A stretch of 40,862 bases of DNA from Parcubacteria group bacterium (GCA_012514175.1 JAAZAU010000006.1:1-40862); one strand, 5' to 3'. Positions 1-6,960 are shown, counted from the first letter of the stretch. Translations and numbers: made by a program. Notes: a model not told the origin generated them from the sequence alone.

Positions 1-11
1 CAAAAATTGTT

Positions 12-311
12 TTATTGAATATAGCCCATATCCTTTTCATATTGCCTGTACTTTTCTGTCTTTCTTTTGTAGATGTAGACAACACCATCTCTACGCTCCA
101 ATTCATTTTGACCCTGAACTAAAACAGGTTCCCAAAAACCATCAGCTTTTATTTTTTCTACCCGATCGCAAGCATCATTCCATTGCTCAGTAAATCTTGA
201 ATGAAAAGACCAAACATATTCCCAGCCTTCTTTTTCTAATTCCGCAATCGGTCTTTCTATAGATTCACAGGGCATAGATTTTAATGTCTCTTGTTTTGGT
301 TCTTTTTCCAT
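12..311 (-). CDS. Small hypothetical protein, 99 aa
   Basis: I do not recognise this protein. It is short, highly charged and soluble, with no signal peptide or membrane segment. The N-terminal third is rich in Glu and Lys. The middle holds an aromatic stretch (GWEYVWSF) that suggests a small alpha/beta fold. The C-terminus is Lys/Tyr-rich. The ATG has no SD before it; a TACAAT hexamer lies further upstream but not at the spacing seen for other genes here. The next gene to the right is on the other strand, about 440 bases away. That it is real rests on the intact frame filling this end of the window and on composition like its neighbours. Confidence 0.6.
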   Translation of the reverse strand: MEKEPKQETLKSMPCESIERPIAELEKEGWEYVWSFHSRFTEQWNDACDRVEKIKADGFWEPVLVQGQNELERRDGVVYIYKRKTEKYRQYEKDMGYIQ

Positions 312-480
312 AGTAGTTATGTTTGTTTATTAAATTTCCCCCATTGTATCAAAAAAATTAAAAAGAAAAAATGGGTGATGGTTATAAATTAAAAAATAAC
401 ACCGTTTCGTAAGAGGCTACTTTATGCGTTCTTGACAAGGCAATTTTCTTTTTTGAAAATATGCAACATTAATTTTGCTA

Positions 481-509
481 TTGACAAAAAATTGTAAATT
501 TGCTATACT
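481..509 (+). promoter_or_regulatory. Sigma-70 promoter of the structured RNA
   Basis: A consensus -35 TTGACA (481-486) and a -10 TATACT (504-509) are separated by 17 bases, with TG one base before the -10 (extended -10). Transcription should start near 516, just before the closing stem of the RNA. It is among the strongest-looking promoters in the window. Confidence 0.85.
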
Positions 510-515
510 ATAAGG

Positions 516-710
516 TAGGAGAAGGGTGGTTCGTTGGTCTGTGGACGTTGTGGTCTCGCTCAAACGTAAGCTCCAACAGCGAGACCGCCCATAGAGCAAC
601 GAAGACAGCTCAGTTGAATCTCCTTTTTAGGAGTCCTCGGGTTAGTCCGAGGTAAGACAGAGAGGAAGCATCCTTCTCCCCCACTAACCTAATCGGTAGT
701 GGGGTTTTTT
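516..710 (+). ncRNA. Unassigned structured RNA, about 195 nt
   Basis: A transcript from about 516 to the terminator T-tract at 710 folds into a compact closed structure. An 11-bp closing stem (518-528 with 669-679, one G-U) brackets one long arm and two small hairpins. The arm is built of 530-536/597-603, 539-544/589-594 and a perfect 9-bp stem 552-560/578-586. The hairpins are 620-623/630-633 and 635-640/647-652. The region looks more GC-rich than its surroundings and has no convincing reading frame. I looked for RNase P, tmRNA, SRP and 6S signatures and did not find them; a divergent 6S-type RNA is the closest in size and shape. The right half of the closing stem overlaps by one base the stem of the terminator, so the two compete only at the edge. 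Function is unknown. Confidence 0.7.
679..710 (+). terminator. Rho-independent terminator of the structured RNA
   Basis: A perfect 8-bp stem (679-686 with 697-704, CCCCACTA/TAGTGGGG) with a 10-nt loop is followed by six T. The bases 312-480 to the left of the promoter hold nothing I can identify. Confidence 0.9.
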
Positions 711-738
711 ATTGGTTTTAAAACATCAATCAAAAAGT

Positions 739-744
739 TATAAT
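739..744 (+). promoter_or_regulatory. -10 box predicting a leaderless mRNA
   Basis: TATAAT lies with exactly 6 bases between it and the ATG at 751. Transcription would begin at or next to the start codon, in agreement with the missing SD. Confidence 0.6.
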
Positions 745-750
745 TAAAGT

Positions 751-1488
751 ATGAATAAAAAAATTATTTGGAGCGTGGTGGTTGCGGCAATAATCATCTT
801 TGGGTTTTTTGTTTTTAAAGATAAAATAACAATGTTTGAAAGTGAAAAAACAAATCCAGAAAAAATTTTAAATAGTAGTTTTCCCAACGAACATATTGAA
901 AAAAGTATTGTTAATTATTTTCTTGACCAAAAACAATTTAGTTGGAAAACTGAAGTTGGGAGCCATCGTTTTTGCACGATAGAAAATCTAGATCCAGAAA
1001 ATGAATTATTTCCTTTTTATATTTGGATTTATTGCGGTGAATACGCAATGGAAAATGGGGAACTGAAACTACTCAGTGGCTCTTCTGGTCCAGTAAAAAT
1101 AAATTACCCAAACGAATTATCTTTTTATTATTATATGAATAAGTTTTCTCACGAAAAACCAGGTGATGGTTCTCGTTATTCTGAAGACGTAAAAAGAATA
1201 TTCCCCAAACATTTACAACAGAAAATATTAACTTTTGACGCCAATGCAATAGCGCAGAAGAATAAACAATTTAGTCTTGCCGAGATAACTATTTGGGAAT
1301 CAATTAAAGACGCGATCAGAAACTGTGAAGTGAAAAAAGTTTTTCAAAGTCACGATAGAACAGTTCAAGTCAAATTAAAAAACGGTAAAGAGATAGTCGG
1401 AACAGAACCTCAAATTGATGATGTTATGACTCTAATATCGTCCGCAAAAACATATTGTAATAACGATATTATGATTGCAATTGAATAA
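751..1488 (+). CDS. Exported hypothetical protein with N-terminal membrane anchor, 245 aa
   Basis: I do not recognise the family. Residues about 6-24 form a hydrophobic segment after a short Lys-rich start, so the protein is probably anchored in the membrane with the rest outside. The outer part is mixed alpha/beta. It contains three Cys, near residues 71, 90 and 187, plus another near the C-terminus, and an aromatic stretch (FPFYIWIYCGEYA) near residues 83-95. It lies 17 bases before the DUF4105 gene on the same strand, so the two are probably co-transcribed and act at the cell surface. The start is supported by the -10 box 6 bases upstream. Confidence 0.7.
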   Translation: MNKKIIWSVVVAAIIIFGFFVFKDKITMFESEKTNPEKILNSSFPNEHIEKSIVNYFLDQKQFSWKTEVGSHRFCTIENLDPENELFPFYIWIYCGEYAMENGELKLLSGSSGPVKINYPNELSFYYYMNKFSHEKPGDGSRYSEDVKRIFPKHLQQKILTFDANAIAQKNKQFSLAEITIWESIKDAIRNCEVKKVFQSHDRTVQVKLKNGKEIVGTEPQIDDVMTLISSAKTYCNNDIMIAIE

Positions 1489-1505
1489 CAATTTATAAAA
1501 ATAAA

Positions 1506-2342
1506 ATGCATTTATTTAAAAAAACTAAAAGAAAAATTCTTGCGATCCTTGTAATTGTCCTAATAATTTTTATAACTTGGTGGTGTTTTGACAAACCTCC
1601 GACAGAGGGAGATTGGCAAGAACAGTTGGCAATACCTTCAATAGCCGAATTCAACGATAATTTGGTAACTATAAAAAACGTGCGCAATTTTCGCTATTAC
1701 CCCACTGAATCGGATATGCATGCAGATTATTACGATCGCACTTATGATTTAGACCAAATCAAACAAGTTTGGTACGTAAGCGAACCTTTTAATGAAAACA
1801 GGGTGGCTGGTCACACTTTCGTATCTTTTGAATTTAATAACGGAGATTTTTTGGCGATCAGCGTAGAAGCGCGCAAAACTAAAGATCAGAGTTATAGCAC
1901 CTGGAAAGGTCTACTTCATACTTACCCACTCATTTATGTAGCGGCAGATGAGCGCGACGTCGTGCTTGTTAGAGCTAATTTACGCAAAGACAAAGTTTAT
2001 GTTTATCCAGTAAAATTGGAAAAACCAGAAAATGCAAAAATACTTTTGACCGATATGTTAGAAAAAATGAATAAACTTATAGAAGATCCCGAATGGTATA
2101 ACACCTTGTTTGCAAATTGCACTTCTGTGATTGCTAAACACGTAAACAATATTACACCTGGGCGCATATCTAAATTTTCTTGGCAATTGTGGTTGACTGC
2201 TTCAGCAGACGAATTAGCAATGAAGCATGGTCTTTTAGACACTGAGCTCTCAATTGAAGAAGCTAGAAAAAAATTTAATATAAACGAAGCATCAGAACGA
2301 GTTGGAGATGTCCCAAGTTATTCAACTGAAATAAGAAAATAA
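1506..2342 (+). CDS. DUF4105 / Lnb N-terminal periplasmic domain protein
   Basis: Residues about 9-27 are a membrane anchor followed by a tryptophan-rich turn. The rest matches the DUF4105 (Lnb N-terminal) pattern as I know it: the NVRNF core near residue 57, the YDL motif, a Gly-His-Thr start to a beta strand (AGHTFVSFEF), a Ser-x-Glu-x-Arg-Lys motif, YVAADERDVV, and an Asn-Cys-Thr motif (NCTSVIAKH) near residues 202-210. The Cys and the His residues look like the active site of a papain-like or NlpC-related fold, but catalysis in this family is not established to my knowledge. It acts outside the membrane. No SD is visible; the gene follows the exported protein at 751 closely. Confidence 0.85.
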   Translation: MHLFKKTKRKILAILVIVLIIFITWWCFDKPPTEGDWQEQLAIPSIAEFNDNLVTIKNVRNFRYYPTESDMHADYYDRTYDLDQIKQVWYVSEPFNENRVAGHTFVSFEFNNGDFLAISVEARKTKDQSYSTWKGLLHTYPLIYVAADERDVVLVRANLRKDKVYVYPVKLEKPENAKILLTDMLEKMNKLIEDPEWYNTLFANCTSVIAKHVNNITPGRISKFSWQLWLTASADELAMKHGLLDTELSIEEARKKFNINEASERVGDVPSYSTEIRK

Positions 2343-2355
2343 TTTTAAATAAAAC

Positions 2356-2390
2356 TTGACTTTAAATAGTTATGGGTATATACTCATAAC
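2356..2390 (+). promoter_or_regulatory. Promoter with 22-bp palindromic operator for the redox operon
   Basis: The -35 TTGACT (2356-2361) and -10 TATACT (2379-2384) are 17 bases apart. A 22-bp imperfect palindrome (2369-2390, arms GTTATG and CATAAC around GTATATAC, one mismatched pair) covers the -10 completely, the usual place for a repressor site. The DUF134 helix-turn-helix protein encoded in the same operon is the natural candidate to bind it; that link is inference. Confidence 0.75.
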
Positions 2391-2394
2391 AACT

Positions 2395-2418
2395 ATAGCA
2401 ATCAGGTTGAATTGCTAT
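2395..2418 (+). promoter_or_regulatory. Hairpin in the operon leader
   Basis: An 8-bp perfect inverted repeat (ATAGCAAT at 2395-2402, ATTGCTAT at 2411-2418, 8-nt loop) begins a few bases after the predicted transcription start. It lacks a T-tract, so it is more likely a 5' stabiliser or protein site than a terminator. Confidence 0.5.
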
Positions 2419-2446
2419 TTATTACCAAAATAATTTAACAAAATAT

Positions 2447-2686
2447 ATGCCTAAATTAGACAAAACAGGCCCAATGGGTCAAGGACCTATGACCGGCCGA
2501 GGAATGGGACCTTGTGGAGGTGGCCTTGGTAGAGGTAGAGGTTTTAGAGCCAGAAGCTTTGGTTGCCGAAGATTTATCTCCCCTAAAAACGAGCTAGCCT
2601 CGTTAGAAGAAGAGGAAAAAATGCTAGAAGAAGAATTAGCATTTATTCGTGAGGAGAAAAAGGTTCTACAAGACCAAATTAAGTAA
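2447..2686 (+). CDS. DUF5320 family small protein
   Basis: The 79-residue protein opens with the typical DUF5320 signature: a Gly/Met/Pro-rich segment (GPMGQGPMTGRGMGPCGG) followed by Gly-Arg repeats and two further Cys-containing turns. The C-terminal half (about residues 48-79) is a Glu/Lys-rich coiled coil. In other anaerobes DUF5320 genes occur beside DUF134 regulators and NifX/NifB-like metal-cofactor proteins. Here it is first in an operon with a DUF134 gene but no NifX. The function of the family is unknown to me; a metal- or redox-linked role is inference from neighbours. Confidence 0.88.
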   Translation: MPKLDKTGPMGQGPMTGRGMGPCGGGLGRGRGFRARSFGCRRFISPKNELASLEEEEKMLEEELAFIREEKKVLQDQIK

Positions 2687-2693
2687 AAAAGTC

Positions 2694-2718
2694 CAAGCTC
2701 TCTGTAATAGAGAGCTTG
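2694..2718 (+). other. Strong intercistronic hairpin without T-tract
   Basis: A perfect 10-bp stem (2694-2703 with 2709-2718, 5-nt loop) lies just after the DUF5320 stop. The bases that follow are not T-rich, so it is probably not a full terminator. It could protect the first cistron from 3' decay or mark an mRNA cleavage point, letting DUF5320 be expressed above the rest. Confidence 0.6.
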
Positions 2719-2804
2719 TGATCTTATTCCACTTTATTAAGAGACTAAAAATAAAAATTAGTTTAAAATTGTTAATGGTGATTATTAACAATAATTCAAA
2801 TCAT

Positions 2805-3542
2805 ATGAGATTAGAAAACAAAGTAGCTATTATTACCGGTTCAGCTGTCGGTATCGGCAAGGCAATCGCTAAAAAATTTATAACTGAAGGTGCTAAAGTA
2901 GTCTTTTCTGACATAAACGGTGATGAATCTTTAGTTACAGATTTTGGAGACAAAGCCCTTTTTGTTAAGTGCGATGTGTCTAAGTCAGAAGAAGTGGAAA
3001 ACTTGGTAAATAAAACTGTGGAGCATTTTGGTAAATTAGACATTTTAGTAAACAACGCAGGTATTGGCGGTTTAGGTGGGATTTTGGAAGTAACTGACGA
3101 AAGTTGGAACAAGACTTTAAACATAAATCTTTCGGGCACAATGTTTGGTATGCGCGCTGCCGCTAAAGTTATGAAAGAAAAAGGTATAAAAGGTTCAATT
3201 ATCAATTTGAGTTCCATTTTGGGGAAAGTAGGTTTTAGTGGCTCTATCGCCTATTGCGCCACCAAAGGTGGTGTTGTGCAACTCACTCACGCTGGCGCGC
3301 TAGATTTAGCGCCACACCAAATTAGAGTCAATGCTATTGCACCTGGTTTTATTGAAACAGAAATGACTAAAGATGTTTTAGCGCAAAAAGAGTTTAATGA
3401 TTTAATAATTTCAAGCACACCTTTTGGATACGTTGGCAAAACTGAAGATATCGCTAACGCAGCTCTTTATTTAGCTTCTGACGAATCAAGTTATGTAACT
3501 GGTAGTGTAATTTATGTAGATGGTGGCTGGACCGCAAAATAA
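2805..3542 (+). CDS. Short-chain dehydrogenase/reductase, FabG-like
   Basis: This is a classical SDR of 245 residues. It has the TGxxxGIG nucleotide-binding motif (TGSAVGIG) near residue 12 and an Asp at the end of strand 2 (SDINGD), which favours NAD(H) over NADP(H). NNAG lies near residue 80, the catalytic Ser in NLSS and the Tyr-x-x-x-Lys pair in YCATK, and APGFIETEM follows the active site. It ends in the short GG-containing tail usual for the family. I chose the ATG at 2805 because homology begins two residues later; an in-frame extension to 2649 would run through the hairpin and overlap DUF5320. The substrate cannot be read from sequence. It sits in a redox operon and is followed after 3 bases by DUF134. 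Confidence 0.9.
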   Translation: MRLENKVAIITGSAVGIGKAIAKKFITEGAKVVFSDINGDESLVTDFGDKALFVKCDVSKSEEVENLVNKTVEHFGKLDILVNNAGIGGLGGILEVTDESWNKTLNINLSGTMFGMRAAAKVMKEKGIKGSIINLSSILGKVGFSGSIAYCATKGGVVQLTHAGALDLAPHQIRVNAIAPGFIETEMTKDVLAQKEFNDLIISSTPFGYVGKTEDIANAALYLASDESSYVTGSVIYVDGGWTAK

Positions 3543-3545
3543 AAT

Positions 3546-3824
3546 ATGCCAAGACCAAGACTTTACAGAAAAATAGATTTTAATCCAAACGTAACATACT
3601 TTAAGCCTCGTGGTGTCTCAATGAAAGATTTGGAAGTTGTAGAATTAACAACAGAAGAAATGGAGGCTTACCGACTCCGACACATAAATAACCTTGACCA
3701 AAAAGAAGGAGCCAGCGCGATGCACACTTCTCAAAGCACCTATCAGAGAATACTTTATTCCGCCTACGAAAAAATTGCTGATGCTTTAGTAAACGGGAAA
3801 GCCATTAAAATTATTAAGGTCTAA
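3546..3824 (+). CDS. DUF134 (UPF0251) helix-turn-helix DNA-binding protein
   Basis: The 92-residue protein starts MPRPR and carries the DUF134 hallmarks: an initial aromatic/basic segment, then LTTEEMEAYRLRHINNLDQKEGA leading into a sigma-region-4-like helix-turn-helix (AMHTSQSTYQRILYSAYEKIADAL), and a short basic-hydrophobic tail. Many DUF134 proteins carry several Cys in the N-terminal part; none is visible here, so metal sensing would need another ligand. It most likely regulates its own operon through the palindrome at 2369-2390; that is inference. Confidence 0.88.
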   Translation: MPRPRLYRKIDFNPNVTYFKPRGVSMKDLEVVELTTEEMEAYRLRHINNLDQKEGASAMHTSQSTYQRILYSAYEKIADALVNGKAIKIIKV

Positions 3825-3851
3825 TCAATAATTATTATTAAGTAAAATATT

Positions 3852-4121
3852 ATGAAAGTATTAAAATTTGGTGCGGTTTGGTGTCCGGGCTGTTTGGTGA
3901 TGAAGCCTAGATGGAAAGAAATAGAAACAGAAAATCCTTGGTTAAAAAACGAATATTATGACTTTGATCTTGACAAGGAAATGGTTGGAAAGTATAAAAT
4001 TGATAAAAATCTACCAACATTTGTGTTTCTAGACAAAGAAGGCAATGAATTTATGCGTTTAAACGGAGAAGTAGAAAAGAAAAAACTTATAGAAATAATC
4101 AATCAAAATAAAGAAAAATAA
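3852..4121 (+). CDS. Minimal cytosolic thioredoxin-like protein (CPGC)
   Basis: At 89 residues this is a shortened thioredoxin fold: a first strand (VLKFGAVWCPGC) with a CPGC active site near residues 11-14, a helix, an acidic second strand containing the family's buried-type Asp (DFDLDKE), and the cis-Pro turn NLPTFVF near residue 55. There is no signal peptide, so it acts in the cytoplasm. The next gene begins 3 bases after its stop and encodes a membrane thiol transporter, so it is the likely cytoplasmic electron donor to it. No SD is visible. Confidence 0.88.
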   Translation: MKVLKFGAVWCPGCLVMKPRWKEIETENPWLKNEYYDFDLDKEMVGKYKIDKNLPTFVFLDKEGNEFMRLNGEVEKKKLIEIINQNKEK

Positions 4122-4124
4122 AAA

Positions 4125-5408
4125 ATGTTTAAAAAAATCACCACCACTTTAATTTTTTCTTTTATTCTCCTTGTGCCTTCAGTCAAAGCAGAAGGTTCGG
4201 TAAATGCTCACCTATTTTACGGTGAGAGCTGTCCGCATTGCGCAAAAGAAAGTCAATTTTTATTTAATGTTTTAAAAAATAAATATCCAGAATTAGAAAT
4301 CCACGAATATGAAGTTTACTATAACGAAGACAATTCCAAATTTTTAAAAAAAGTTGGAGAAGTTTTAAACACCAAAATTAATGGTGTGCCTTTCTTGGTT
4401 ATTGGAGATAAATATTTTATCGGATATGCTGATGGTCTGACATCAATACAAATTGAAGATAAAGTTAAAGAATGTCTTGAAAAAGATTGTGTAGATATTG
4501 TAGGAAATCTTTTAAAAACTGAAACAGAAACAAAAAATCCTATAAAAGAGCCTTCGCCAACAGAGGCAAATTTAGTGACCAAGGAAGATAATCCTCTAAC
4601 AACTCCCCCAACAGGTTTGGAAAAAGAACCAATTGAAAACAATGTCCCAACCGAAAATTCAGAAACTAAAATAAACTCAATTTTCGGAGAAATTAATATC
4701 AGCAAATTCTCTTTACCGGTTTTAACTATCGTTATGGGTATTTTGGATGGTTTTAATCCTTGTGCAATGTGGGTTCTGTTGTTTTTGATAAGTCTGCTTT
4801 TGGGAATGGAGAACAGAAAGAGAATGTGGACTTTAGGTATAGTTTTTATTGTGACTTCGGCTTCTGTTTATTTTCTTTTTATGTCTGCCTGGCTTAATTT
4901 AATTTTATTCTTGGGTTTTGTTATCTGGGTTAGAATATTGATTGGAATTTTAGCTTTGTTTGGCGGTAGCTATAATATAAAAAAGTTTTTCTTAAACAAA
5001 GACAGTGGTTGCGAAATCGTTGGTGAGGAAAAACGTCAAAAAGTATTCCAAAGATTAAAAACTGTTGTCAATCAAAATAGTTTAGGGTTGGCAATCAATG
5101 GCATTATTGTTTTGGCTTTTATGGTTAACTTGGTTGAGCTCGTTTGTTCGGCTGGTTTGCCCGCTATTTACACTCAAGTCTTGGCTTTAAGTAATTTAGC
5201 TAAATGGCAATATTATCTTTATATTCTGCTTTATATTTTCTTCTTTATGTTAGATGATCTATTTATCTTTTTCGTGGCTATGGTCACTTTGCAAATGATT
5301 GGAATCACCACAAAATACAAACAGTGGTCACAATTAATAGGCGGAATTCTAATGTTAATTGTTGGTGTATTGCTTATATTTAAACCAGAGTGGTTAATGT
5401 TTGGTTAG
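4125..5408 (+). CDS. Thioredoxin-CcdA/DsbD-like transmembrane thiol-electron carrier
   Basis: The order of parts is: signal segment (about 1-21); a thioredoxin/glutaredoxin-like domain with CPHC near residues 37-40 and a cis-Pro region (GVPFLVIG); a Pro/Glu/Thr-rich linker (about 140-190); and a six-helix membrane domain. The membrane domain has the two expected reactive cysteines, one in FNPCAMW near residue 213 and one in LVCSAGLP near residue 343, matching CcdA/DsbD proteins. Electrons would pass from the cytosolic CPGC protein encoded just upstream to the membrane Cys pair and then to the outer CPHC domain. This is DsbD with its outer thiol domain placed first and fused, and its cytoplasmic donor next door. 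The linker suits a tethered, swinging domain. Confidence 0.88.
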   Translation: MFKKITTTLIFSFILLVPSVKAEGSVNAHLFYGESCPHCAKESQFLFNVLKNKYPELEIHEYEVYYNEDNSKFLKKVGEVLNTKINGVPFLVIGDKYFIGYADGLTSIQIEDKVKECLEKDCVDIVGNLLKTETETKNPIKEPSPTEANLVTKEDNPLTTPPTGLEKEPIENNVPTENSETKINSIFGEINISKFSLPVLTIVMGILDGFNPCAMWVLLFLISLLLGMENRKRMWTLGIVFIVTSASVYFLFMSAWLNLILFLGFVIWVRILIGILALFGGSYNIKKFFLNKDSGCEIVGEEKRQKVFQRLKTVVNQNSLGLAINGIIVLAFMVNLVELVCSAGLPAIYTQVLALSNLAKWQYYLYILLYIFFFMLDDLFIFFVAMVTLQMIGITTKYKQWSQLIGGILMLIVGVLLIFKPEWLMFG

Positions 5409-5863
5409 CGAATATTCCGATTTTGAAAAGTGCCTTTCATAACTCCTCGCATCAAACCCTTACGAACAAGTAAATCATTGAAACCCAACACATCAACGAG
5501 CCAACCAGAAACTATAACAGTCAAAATTGTTAGAACGATTGCTTTTTTGAAATCTATCTTGTAAGAAAAATCATATTTTCTAATTAATAATATCCCCAAC
5601 ACTAAACCTAAGACAGCAAGCACAAGCACCCACCAAGGAAAAACAGAAATTAAACGACTAAACTTGTGACTAAAAATTCCATTGGATCTTGAAAGAAATC
5701 TAATAAGTCCAATAGCAAAAACAGAGGTGGCGATAGACGCCACAAGTCCGACGAAAGTAAGAATTGAGCCAGCTATAAAATAAATTCTCGGACGCATTTT
5801 TAATTTACCTTTGTGGATTTGATCCATCACATTATCACTTATATTTTTTAGTTCTTTTGACAT
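5405..5863 (-). CDS. Membrane protein co-transcribed with ECF sigma factor (possible anti-sigma)
   Basis: The 152-residue protein has a charged cytoplasmic start of about 25 residues and three membrane segments (about 27-52, 72-93 and 107-128), then a basic tail. It overlaps the end of the sigma gene by 16 bases, the classic arrangement for an anti-sigma partner. It shows no zinc-binding anti-sigma motif, so the family is unassigned. It may hold the sigma factor through its short N-terminal cytoplasmic part. Its stop overlaps the stop of the thiol carrier on the other strand by 4 bases. Confidence 0.75.
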   Translation of the reverse strand: MSKELKNISDNVMDQIHKGKLKMRPRIYFIAGSILTFVGLVASIATSVFAIGLIRFLSRSNGIFSHKFSRLISVFPWWVLVLAVLGLVLGILLIRKYDFSYKIDFKKAIVLTILTVIVSGWLVDVLGFNDLLVRKGLMRGVMKGTFQNRNIR

Positions 5864-6390
5864 ATATTTTTCATTAATTTTTTAGCCCTATTTATACGAA
5901 CAGCAACAGTGCCCATTGGAATTCTTAAAATATCACTTATTTCTTCATAAGATTTATTATCCAAGTAATAAAGACTTAAAGGTTCGGAATATATAAGTGG
6001 TATAGAATTTAGGCATTTTTCAACACGTGCTGTTATTTCTTTTTGTTCAAAATCTTTTAACACATCTTCTTCACTTTCAAAATCAAAATCATCTAAAATT
6101 GGCACTTCTTGTTGGTGTTTTTTCACCACATTCATAGCTTCATTGTGAACAATACGGTATATCCAGCTTGAAAATTTCTTTTTGGTATCAAAACCATTAA
6201 GGTTCACATAACCTTTTATAAAAGCATCTTGAACAACGTGACTAGCTTTATCTTTATCACGCACCAAATTGGTAGCATAACGCAACAATTTGTCTTTATA
6301 TCTATCAATCACAATAGCATAAATATTTGGGTTTTCTGAACGCACCTTTTCTATAATTTCTTCGTCTGTTAATTTTGAATTATCGCTCAT
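5848..6390 (-). CDS. RNA polymerase sigma-70 family, ECF type
   Basis: The protein has 180 residues, the usual ECF length. Region 2 (about 20-90) includes VVQDAFIKGYVNL and the FSSWIYRIVHN motif that contacts the -10. An acidic linker (DDFDFESEED) joins it to region 4 (about 120-175), with the helix-turn-helix SYEEISDILRIPMGTVAVRINRAKKLM. There is no region 1.1 or region 3. A TATAAT lies 4 bases before the ATG, near the spacing of the predicted leaderless genes. It lies between a secreted protein and a membrane protein on the same strand, so it probably answers an envelope signal and drives its own operon. Confidence 0.93.
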   Translation of the reverse strand: MSDNSKLTDEEIIEKVRSENPNIYAIVIDRYKDKLLRYATNLVRDKDKASHVVQDAFIKGYVNLNGFDTKKKFSSWIYRIVHNEAMNVVKKHQQEVPILDDFDFESEEDVLKDFEQKEITARVEKCLNSIPLIYSEPLSLYYLDNKSYEEISDILRIPMGTVAVRINRAKKLMKNICQKN

Positions 6391-6421
6391 ATGAATTATA
6401 TTATCCCATCTCTTTTATTTA

Positions 6422-6456
6422 TACACCAAACTCCGATAACACCGAAGTTTGGTGTA
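6422..6456. other. Inverted repeat between secreted-protein and sigma genes
   Basis: A perfect 11-bp inverted repeat (6422-6432 with 6446-6456, TACACCAAACT/AGTTTGGTGTA) with a 13-nt loop lies 32 bases before the sigma start. Neither side has a run of T. It may be an attenuator that lets the secreted protein be made in excess of the sigma factor, or an operator. Confidence 0.55.
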
Positions 6457-6474
6457 AATAAAACTTACTCAATA

Positions 6475-6861
6475 TTAACGATTAAAACCTCTTTGAGTGC
6501 CCGATCTTATACCTCCCCCGTTTTTTCCAGAACCGTTTTGTAAACCTAAACCAAGTTCGGTTCTGATCTTTTGAGCTTCAGCAGTTTTGCCCTGCAAAGC
6601 AAGATTGTGCGCCTCTGCAAATTTTGCAAAATTTGTCTCATTTACAACTTGCGTTACTCTACCTTTACCCTGCATAAGGTTTTTCCAAGCAACGTAGTCT
6701 TTGTTTGCAAAAGCTTTTTGCATTGCCTCATGGCGCTCTGGAGAGCAATTTGAACCTTTTACAGTAGGATCTCCCCTGTAAGCTAACGTAGTGTTTGCAG
6801 ATAAAGCCAACACCCCTAAAACAGAAGCCAATATCCCCAATTTTAATGTTTTTTTGTTCAT
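6475..6861 (-). CDS. Secreted small protein upstream of ECF sigma factor
   Basis: A clear signal peptide (Lys-rich start, hydrophobic core, AxA-type end near residue 27, LSANTTLAYRG) precedes a mature protein of about 100 residues. The mature part is helical and polar: one Cys, a SPERHEAMQKAF helix, a DYVAWKNLMQGKGRV helix, a helix ending in KIRTELGLG, and a Gly/Asn/Arg tail. The layout recalls small periplasmic sensors of the ZraP/CnrX kind, without their known metal sites. It is first in the run leading to the sigma gene, so it may be the sensor or the main target of that sigma factor. Family unassigned. Confidence 0.75.
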   Translation of the reverse strand: MNKKTLKLGILASVLGVLALSANTTLAYRGDPTVKGSNCSPERHEAMQKAFANKDYVAWKNLMQGKGRVTQVVNETNFAKFAEAHNLALQGKTAEAQKIRTELGLGLQNGSGKNGGGIRSGTQRGFNR

Positions 6862-6960
6862 ATTATTTTATTAACTTATAAAGAAAGATAAATTAGATAT
6901 CTTTTTTGGTCTTTCTATCTTTAATACAATACATCAGTTCTTTTTCTTTCATTTTTTTGC

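Noticed and set aside
417-599. Minus-strand frame of 60 codons over the structured RNA
   Set aside because: It lies on the reverse of the stems of the RNA and has no initiation signal; a by-product of base pairing symmetry.
516-710. RNase P RNA, tmRNA, SRP RNA or 6S RNA
   Set aside because: The universally conserved segments of the first three are missing, there is no tRNA-like end, and the large central bubble of 6S is not evident. A divergent 6S is not excluded.
2649-2804. N-terminal extension of the SDR gene
   Set aside because: It overlaps DUF5320 and the hairpin, and SDR homology begins right after the ATG at 2805.
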